NCBI RefSeq assembly: GCF_001544295.1
Contig: NZ_BCQF01000002.1
Span: forward strand, 147,449 to 211,448
Direction of reading: 5' to 3'
Source: Enterococcus pseudoavium NBRC 100491
Lineage (GTDB): Bacteria > Bacillota > Bacilli > Lactobacillales > Enterococcaceae
Length of the DNA: 64,000 nucleotides
The position numbers and the translations under genes are program-made. The notes beneath the pieces are model-generated. The model was not told where the DNA came from. It was given only the letters and a program-made list of their open reading frames with translations, and made no database searches. This document shows positions 58,978 to 64,000 of the stretch, piece by piece (within the stretch, counting starts at the first letter, position 1; each line of letters starts with the position of its first letter).

Positions 58978-61581
58978 TTATTCATCAAGCGCTTCATTTT
59001 GAAAGACTAGTTGATCATCCAGTAATTCAATCGAAACTTTTGTTTTCGGCATAACGCGTCCAGCAATGATTTCTTTGGCTAATGGTGTTTCAACTTCTCG
59101 CGTAATAAAGCGTTTCAATGGCCGTGCGCCGTATTGCGGTTCATACGCTTTTTCCGCAATCCAACTCTTGGCATGCTCAGAGATAGTCAGTTGGATTTCT
59201 TGTTCCTCCAAACGGTGAGAAAGTTGCTGCACGATTTTCTCTACGATTTCTTTCACATCATCTAAGCTCAATGGAGTAAATAAAATCGTATCATCAATTC
59301 GATTCAAGAATTCTGGTTTGAAGTGTCCTCGAAGTAAGCTCAAGACTTGTTCTTTGGTCGCTTCGGGAATCGTTCCCTCGGCCGTCACGCCATCTAACAG
59401 AACTTGCGAGCCAATGTTACTAGTCATGATCAATACAGTATTTTTGAAATCAACTAAACGACCTTTAGAATCCGTCAAACGTCCATCATCCAATACTTGT
59501 AACAAAATATTAAAGACATCTGGATGTGCTTTTTCGATTTCATCTAGCAAGATAATCGTATAAGGATTGCGGCGAACAGCCTCGGTCAATTGACCGCCTT
59601 CCTCATAACCAACATAACCTGGAGGCGCTCCGACAAGCCGTGACACTGAATGTTTCTCCATATATTCACTCATATCGATTCGGACCATATGCTCTTCAGA
59701 ATCAAATAGATTCTCCGCTAATGCTTTTGCCAGCTCGGTTTTTCCGACACCGGTTGGTCCTAAGAACAAGAATGAACCTAGTGGACGGTTAGGGTCTTGC
59801 AAGCCTGCCCGCGAACGTAAGACAGCATCACTTACAGCATCAACGGCCTCGTCTTGACCAATTACCCGTTGATGCAAAGTACTATTTAAACTCAATAGTT
59901 TTTCTCGTTCACCTTCGACTAATTTAGTTACAGGAATCCCCGTTAAACGCCCAACAACTTGCGCAATTTCATTTTCGGTAACGGATTCTTGGACCATTTT
60001 AATGTCATTCTTTTTATTTTTTTCTTCCAGTTCAGCTAATTCTGTTTCTAGTTTAGGAATCGTCCCATGACGCAGAACGGCTGCTCGCTCAAGATCGTAA
60101 TTATTTTCGGCATCTTCTAATTCATGTTTAGCTTGATCAATTTCCGCCCGTTTATTGGAAACGACATTGACTTCCTCTTTTTCAGTCTCCCATTGCATTT
60201 TCATCGCATTGGTTTCTTCCCGTAAATCCGCTAACTCCTCTTGCAGATTAGCTAACCGTTTCTTACTAGCATCGTCGCTTTCTTTTTTCAAAGCCGCTTC
60301 TTCGATTTCCAATTGCATTAATCGCCGTGTTACTTGATCCAATTCAGTCGGCATCGAGTTCATCTCTACCCGAATGCTGGCACTAGCTTCGTCGACTAAA
60401 TCGATTGCTTTATCTGGTAAAAAGCGATCCGTAATGTAGCGATCAGATAAAGTAGCTGCCGCTACTAAAGCATTGTCGTGGATATTTACCCCATGATGGA
60501 TCTCAAAGCGTTCTTTCAAGCCCCGCAAGATACTAATCGTATCTTCCACGGTTGGTTCTTTTACGAGAACTTTTTGGAAACGACGTTCTAAAGCCTTATC
60601 TTTTTCCATGTATTGACGGTATTCATCTAAGGTAGTCGCACCGATCAAATGTAATTCTCCCCGAGCCAGCATCGGTTTTAACAAATTACCGGCATCCATG
60701 CTCCCTTCTGTTTTTCCCGCTCCGACAATATTGTGAATTTCATCGATAAAGAGGATGATTCGACCATCGGATTTTTTTACTTCTTTCAAAACGGCTTTCA
60801 GTCGTTCTTCAAATTCTCCCCGGAATTTCGCTCCAGCAATCAATGAACCCATATCTAGAGAAAAGACTGTTTTATCTTTTAGATTTTCTGGTACGTCTTT
60901 TCGAACGATTCGTTGGGCTAACCCTTCAACGATGGCGGTCTTTCCGACACCGGGTTCACCAATTAAGACTGGATTATTTTTAGTTTTTCTAGATAAGATT
61001 CGAATGACGTCACGAATTTCCTCATCGCGGCCAATGATCGGATCTTGTTTTCCATTTTTGACTTGTTGGACTAAGTCGACCCCGTATTTTTCTAAGGCTT
61101 TGTAAGTTTCCTCTTGGTTTTGTGAAGTCACTCGATCGCCCCCTCGCATTTCTTCAATATTTCTTTGGACTTCTTTTTCATTTAATCCTTGTTGGTTTAA
61201 ATACTTCGTCAAGGAATAATTTTTTAACTTCATCAACGCTAAAATGACGATTTCCGTCGATAGAAAATCATCTTCAAATTTTACTCGTATTTGATCTGCT
61301 TCATTCAATAAATTGAATAGATTTTGACTAAGATTTTGACCATATTGAACATTTCCGCCGCTGACAGTTGGATAGTCATCCAAAAGCTGATCCACTTCTT
61401 GTTCAAACTGATCCACATCTATCCCAGCATCGGTATAAAAGTTTCGACCAAAATGATTGGGTTGTAAAAAAATCTTCCATAAATGAGCGATATCAATTTC
61501 TTGATGGTGTCGCGTAACAGCGATCTGCTGGGCCTCAGCGATCGCTTCTTGTAAAGTTGTCGTCATCTTCTCGATATTCAT
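58978..61581 (-). CDS. clpB: Disaggregase chaperone ClpB
   Basis: 867 residues from the ATG at 61581 after CGGAGGTATGTTT. ClpB is a hexameric AAA+ ATPase that rescues aggregated proteins with DnaK. The N-domain runs to about residue 150, the first ATPase has [20 protein letters not shown], the coiled-coil middle domain covers about 410-530, and the second ATPase has [20 protein letters not shown]. The middle domain marks it as ClpB rather than ClpC or ClpE. Its promoter has a CtsR operator. Confidence 0.97.
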   Translation of the reverse strand: MNIEKMTTTLQEAIAEAQQIAVTRHHQEIDIAHLWKIFLQPNHFGRNFYTDAGIDVDQFEQEVDQLLDDYPTVSGGNVQYGQNLSQNLFNLLNEADQIRVKFEDDFLSTEIVILALMKLKNYSLTKYLNQQGLNEKEVQRNIEEMRGGDRVTSQNQEETYKALEKYGVDLVQQVKNGKQDPIIGRDEEIRDVIRILSRKTKNNPVLIGEPGVGKTAIVEGLAQRIVRKDVPENLKDKTVFSLDMGSLIAGAKFRGEFEERLKAVLKEVKKSDGRIILFIDEIHNIVGAGKTEGSMDAGNLLKPMLARGELHLIGATTLDEYRQYMEKDKALERRFQKVLVKEPTVEDTISILRGLKERFEIHHGVNIHDNALVAAATLSDRYITDRFLPDKAIDLVDEASASIRVEMNSMPTELDQVTRRLMQLEIEEAALKKESDDASKKRLANLQEELADLREETNAMKMQWETEKEEVNVVSNKRAEIDQAKHELEDAENNYDLERAAVLRHGTIPKLETELAELEEKNKKNDIKMVQESVTENEIAQVVGRLTGIPVTKLVEGEREKLLSLNSTLHQRVIGQDEAVDAVSDAVLRSRAGLQDPNRPLGSFLFLGPTGVGKTELAKALAENLFDSEEHMVRIDMSEYMEKHSVSRLVGAPPGYVGYEEGGQLTEAVRRNPYTIILLDEIEKAHPDVFNILLQVLDDGRLTDSKGRLVDFKNTVLIMTSNIGSQVLLDGVTAEGTIPEATKEQVLSLLRGHFKPEFLNRIDDTILFTPLSLDDVKEIVEKIVQQLSHRLEEQEIQLTISEHAKSWIAEKAYEPQYGARPLKRFITREVETPLAKEIIAGRVMPKTKVSIELLDDQLVFQNEALDE

Positions 61582-61619
61582 AAACATACCTCCGACATAA
61601 ATAATATTTTACAGTTATT

Positions 61620-61648
61620 AGTATAACTCTTTGGTCAGTAATGGTCAA
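61620..61648 (-). promoter_or_regulatory. clpB promoter
   Basis: TTGACC (61643-61648), 17 bp, TATACT (61620-61625) on the minus strand. Confidence 0.85.
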
Positions 61649-61649
61649 A
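61633..61649 (+). promoter_or_regulatory. CtsR operator at clpB
   Basis: GGTCAGTAATGGTCAAA is a tandem heptad close to the CtsR consensus (RGTCAAA-N3-RGTCAAA), with the second half exact. It covers the -35 box and spacer, so CtsR should block polymerase until heat shock. Confidence 0.85.
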
Positions 61650-61846
61650 TAATTAAACTCGCAAATCACAACGTTTATTATTATGAAGAAAGTCAAAATA
61701 ATGCTACAATTCTTTCATTATTAGAAAAGGTTTATCCTCTTCGTTGTTTCCTCAGCATTTTTTTGCTAAAAAGTGAATGACGCGATGTGAAGAAGCCATT
61801 TTCACAAAACAATTATATTTTTAACCATAGTAAGGAGAGTGATCCA

Positions 61847-62857
61847 GTGATTTCTCGTGTGATCGGATTCGAAAAAGGCTTTGACCTTTCAACTGGAAAC
61901 TATTTTGAAACTTATGAAGTAATGCTTCCTAAAATAGATAAATTTGATCTTGTAGTAAAAAATTTAGCCGTTTCCATCAATCCAGTTGATACAAAATTAC
62001 GACAAACTGGTAAAGGAACCCCTCAACCTCATGTTTTAGGTTTTGATAGCGTGGGAATTGTTATGCAAGTCGGTAGTCACGTTGAAAATATCGAAATTGG
62101 TGAGCGTGTTTTTTTTGCCGGTACCACTAAACGATTTGGTAGTTATAGTGAGCAGCAAGTCGTTGACTCACGGATTGTCGCAAAATTGCCTAATGAGCTT
62201 CCAACTGACGAAGCAGCAGCGATGCCTTTGACCTTTATTACTGCTTATGAAGTTTTATTTGAAAAAATGGGCTTAGTTCCAAAGGAAAATCAGAATGAAG
62301 GAACCATTTTGATTGTTAATGGTGCAGGCGGTGTCGGATCTGTTGCGACCCAATTAGCAAAATGGGCTGGTTTGACCGTCATTACCACTGCCTCCCGCAA
62401 AGAAAGCAAAGCATGGTCTGAAAAAATGGGAGCTGACTACGTTGTCGATCATCACAAAGATTTGACCAAACAGCTCAAAAAAATCGGCTATTCAACCCTT
62501 CCTTATATTTTACTTTTGCACTCAACCGATCGCTATTTTGAAGAAATGAGCGAATTGCTCGAACCTTTTGGCCATCTTGCATCGATTGTCGCCTCAAATA
62601 AAGACATAAATTTAGCCAAACTCAAGAATAAATCTGGCAGTTTTGATTGGGAGTATATGTTTGCTAAAACCGATTATGACTATGATATCGCCAGCCAAGG
62701 TGCCATTTTAGAATTGTTGGTGCAATTATTGCAAACCAAGAAGATTCAAAGTACCTTAACTAAGATTATCCCGGGTTTCTCACCAGAAGCTTTTTATCAA
62801 GCTCATCAGTTGGTTGAATCCAATCAAATGATCGGTAAACTCATAGTCCATTATTGA
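61847..62857 (+). CDS. Zinc-independent alcohol dehydrogenase/quinone oxidoreductase family protein
   Basis: 336 residues from a GTG at 61847, which follows AAGGAGAGTGATCCA; the upstream ATG at 61787 adds 20 residues without a ribosome site. It belongs to the medium-chain dehydrogenase superfamily. The N-terminal GroES-like fold has VLGFDSVGIVMQVGSHVENI, and the NADP-binding Rossmann fold has LIVNGAGGVGSVATQLAKWA. The zinc-binding residues of classic alcohol dehydrogenases are missing. Likely NADPH-dependent quinone or enone reductase; the substrate is unknown. It is divergent from clpB. Confidence 0.92.
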   Translation: MISRVIGFEKGFDLSTGNYFETYEVMLPKIDKFDLVVKNLAVSINPVDTKLRQTGKGTPQPHVLGFDSVGIVMQVGSHVENIEIGERVFFAGTTKRFGSYSEQQVVDSRIVAKLPNELPTDEAAAMPLTFITAYEVLFEKMGLVPKENQNEGTILIVNGAGGVGSVATQLAKWAGLTVITTASRKESKAWSEKMGADYVVDHHKDLTKQLKKIGYSTLPYILLLHSTDRYFEEMSELLEPFGHLASIVASNKDINLAKLKNKSGSFDWEYMFAKTDYDYDIASQGAILELLVQLLQTKKIQSTLTKIIPGFSPEAFYQAHQLVESNQMIGKLIVHY

Positions 62858-62881
62858 TAACTAATCAATTCTAAAGATAAC

Positions 62882-62920
62882 AAAAAGAAGTTAACGAATT
62901 CACTCGTTAACTTCTTTTTT
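62882..62920. terminator. Bidirectional terminator between convergent genes
   Basis: AAGAAGTTAACGA and its complement (62885-62897, 62904-62916) with T-runs on both sides. It serves the dehydrogenase gene and also overlaps the last codons of the membrane protein gene on the minus strand. Confidence 0.88.
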
Positions 62921-63934
62921 GGCTTCTTTAATTTCGTGATTGATTTGACGTTGTTTACTAATTAATACATAGATCATACCAATTAAAAACGGCAGTAGAT
63001 AGGTAGCATAACGGTATAAAAGCAAAGAAGAGACTGCATCGACTTTTCCGACAATATTCCTAAATAGTAATACATACACAAACTCGAAACCGCCAATCCC
63101 CCCTGGCGCTGGTAAAACACCACCGAGAATTACTGTAAAACTAATCAATGCCACTGTCAGCCAAAGATCAATTTGCGGATGACTTTGAATTAAAATGAAA
63201 AACGGCAAGGCATACCAGACCACCAGTTTGGCCATATTGGAAAAAAAAACACGCAAAACCGCTTGACGATCGTGAATAAAAGTTTGGATCGCCCCTCTTA
63301 AAGAATAAACTTGGATATTCAATTGATCAACGATGTCCCGTAATTTTTTCTGTTTAAAAAGCCGATTACACACAATGACCAAGAAAACTTGAGCATTGAT
63401 GTTTAAACTTAGTAATAATAACACCGAAATAATCAGCAACGTGACGATAATCCCTGCTGAAACAAAGAAAATACCATTGGAAATATATTTTTGAATTGCG
63501 TCGCTCTTTACGATTAAGAAAAACAAAGCCCAGACGATCAAGGCAGCCTTATAGACAATCATGCGTAATGCACTCGTACCGGTTCCTTCTGAAAACTTCA
63601 GCTTCTTTTTGTGGTAATAAATCACCTCAGACACAATCGAACCTGTGCCAAAAGTAATCACTCGATAAAAAGTTGAATACGCTGAAGCAAAAAAACCATC
63701 GCGGATTGTAAATTCTGGATTAAACTCCGCCGCAATATTTTTAATCGTATATCCTTCGATTATCTGACTGATAAGACCAAATCCCGTGACCCCTATAAGT
63801 ACTGGCAGTGACGTTCTGCCAAGCTCCGTAAAAATCTCACTCAATGAATCACGAATAACAAAAATAATCACTCCGATCATTACTACAAATAACAAAATAT
63901 TTAGAATCAATTTACGATTGATTGATACCTTCAT
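62900..63934 (-). CDS. YbhN/UPF0104 family membrane protein (lysylphosphatidylglycerol synthase TM-like)
   Basis: 344 residues with about eight hydrophobic helices, resembling the membrane flippase part of MprF (UPF0104) but without the cytoplasmic synthase domain. The characteristic LGGVLPAPGGIGGFEFVYVL lies near residue 270. Family members may move lipids or glycolipids across the membrane; a specific role cannot be read here. The C-terminus is charged (KQRQINHEIKEAKKEVNE). The start follows GATGGGGCTAAAAG. Confidence 0.88.
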   Translation of the reverse strand: MKVSINRKLILNILLFVVMIGVIIFVIRDSLSEIFTELGRTSLPVLIGVTGFGLISQIIEGYTIKNIAAEFNPEFTIRDGFFASAYSTFYRVITFGTGSIVSEVIYYHKKKLKFSEGTGTSALRMIVYKAALIVWALFFLIVKSDAIQKYISNGIFFVSAGIIVTLLIISVLLLLSLNINAQVFLVIVCNRLFKQKKLRDIVDQLNIQVYSLRGAIQTFIHDRQAVLRVFFSNMAKLVVWYALPFFILIQSHPQIDLWLTVALISFTVILGGVLPAPGGIGGFEFVYVLLFRNIVGKVDAVSSLLLYRYATYLLPFLIGMIYVLISKQRQINHEIKEAKKEVNE

Positions 63935-64000
63935 CTTTTAGCCCCATCTTTATCTTTTCTTACTATAGCCTAACATATCCCTTGGGGCAAAAAAAGAAAA

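Noticed and set aside
63935..64000. GCCCCA/TGGGGC pairing that might hide the ribosome site of the last gene
   Set aside because: Only 6 bp across 36 bases, with the upstream context cut by the window edge.

Overview
The window looks like a chromosomal segment of a low-GC, Gram-positive lactic acid bacterium, most likely Enterococcus or a close relative in the Enterococcaceae. The evidence is the set of enzymes and their order: ylaN-ftsW-pyc, comEA-comEB-comEC, a four-gene pyruvate dehydrogenase operon next to an MgtA-type ATPase, a complete purine operon with the three-part PurS/PurQ/PurL synthase, a CtsR-type clpB promoter, and Gram-positive riboswitches and Shine-Dalgarno sites. Almost all genes lie on the minus strand. 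The only plus-strand genes I support are an IS110-family transposase, a small orphan gene inside the purine cluster, and an oxidoreductase near the right end. I see no rRNA, tRNA, CRISPR array or prophage.

Layout. 1-5157: a redox operon (read right to left: flavodoxin, two Nfn-like flavoprotein/iron-sulfur subunits, and pyruvate:ferredoxin/flavodoxin oxidoreductase, cut by the window edge). About 5525-7022: an IS110-family element whose 5' non-coding end can fold into a bridge-RNA-like structure. 7125-13899: housekeeping and competence genes (holA, comEC, comEB, comEA, a PDZ-Lon protease, coaD, rsmD). 14074-20885: ylaN, ftsW, pyc, a CAP-associated membrane protein, ylbF and ylbG, apparently one transcription unit. 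21182-24189: typA, an inositol-phosphatase-family gene and a UPF0223 gene. 24626-29898: pdhABCD. 30293-33357: mgtA under an M-box magnesium riboswitch. 33354-37327: nitroreductase, a MocR-type regulator, guaC and an unknown gene. 37540-51013: purEKB and purCSQLFMNHD. 51245-53585: xpt-pbuX under a guanine-type riboswitch. 53804-64000: threonine ammonia-lyase and alanine dehydrogenase, perR, cysK, a LysM glucosaminidase, clpB, an NADPH:quinone-type dehydrogenase and a YbhN-like membrane protein.

How it fits together. Pyruvate metabolism is prominent: pyruvate dehydrogenase, pyruvate carboxylase, the oxidoreductase with its flavodoxin and Nfn partners, and alanine dehydrogenase and threonine ammonia-lyase, which yield pyruvate and 2-oxobutyrate. 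Purine metabolism forms a coherent regulon: PurBox-like sites (core CGAAC) lie about 74-78 bp upstream of the inferred start of purE, purC and one xpt promoter, and an inverted site lies upstream of guaC. Salvage genes are also under a purine riboswitch.

The most interesting non-standard signal is the folded RNA upstream of the IS110 transposase, with two loops that share a near-identical 11-nt segment resembling the 13-bp repeat flanking the element. Other points worth attention are the lack of a normal start codon for the full comEC frame, a 51-codon ORF in the mgtA leader, and an orphan plus-strand gene with its own promoter inside the purine cluster. All functional names rest on reading the sequence and on family knowledge; no database search was run.
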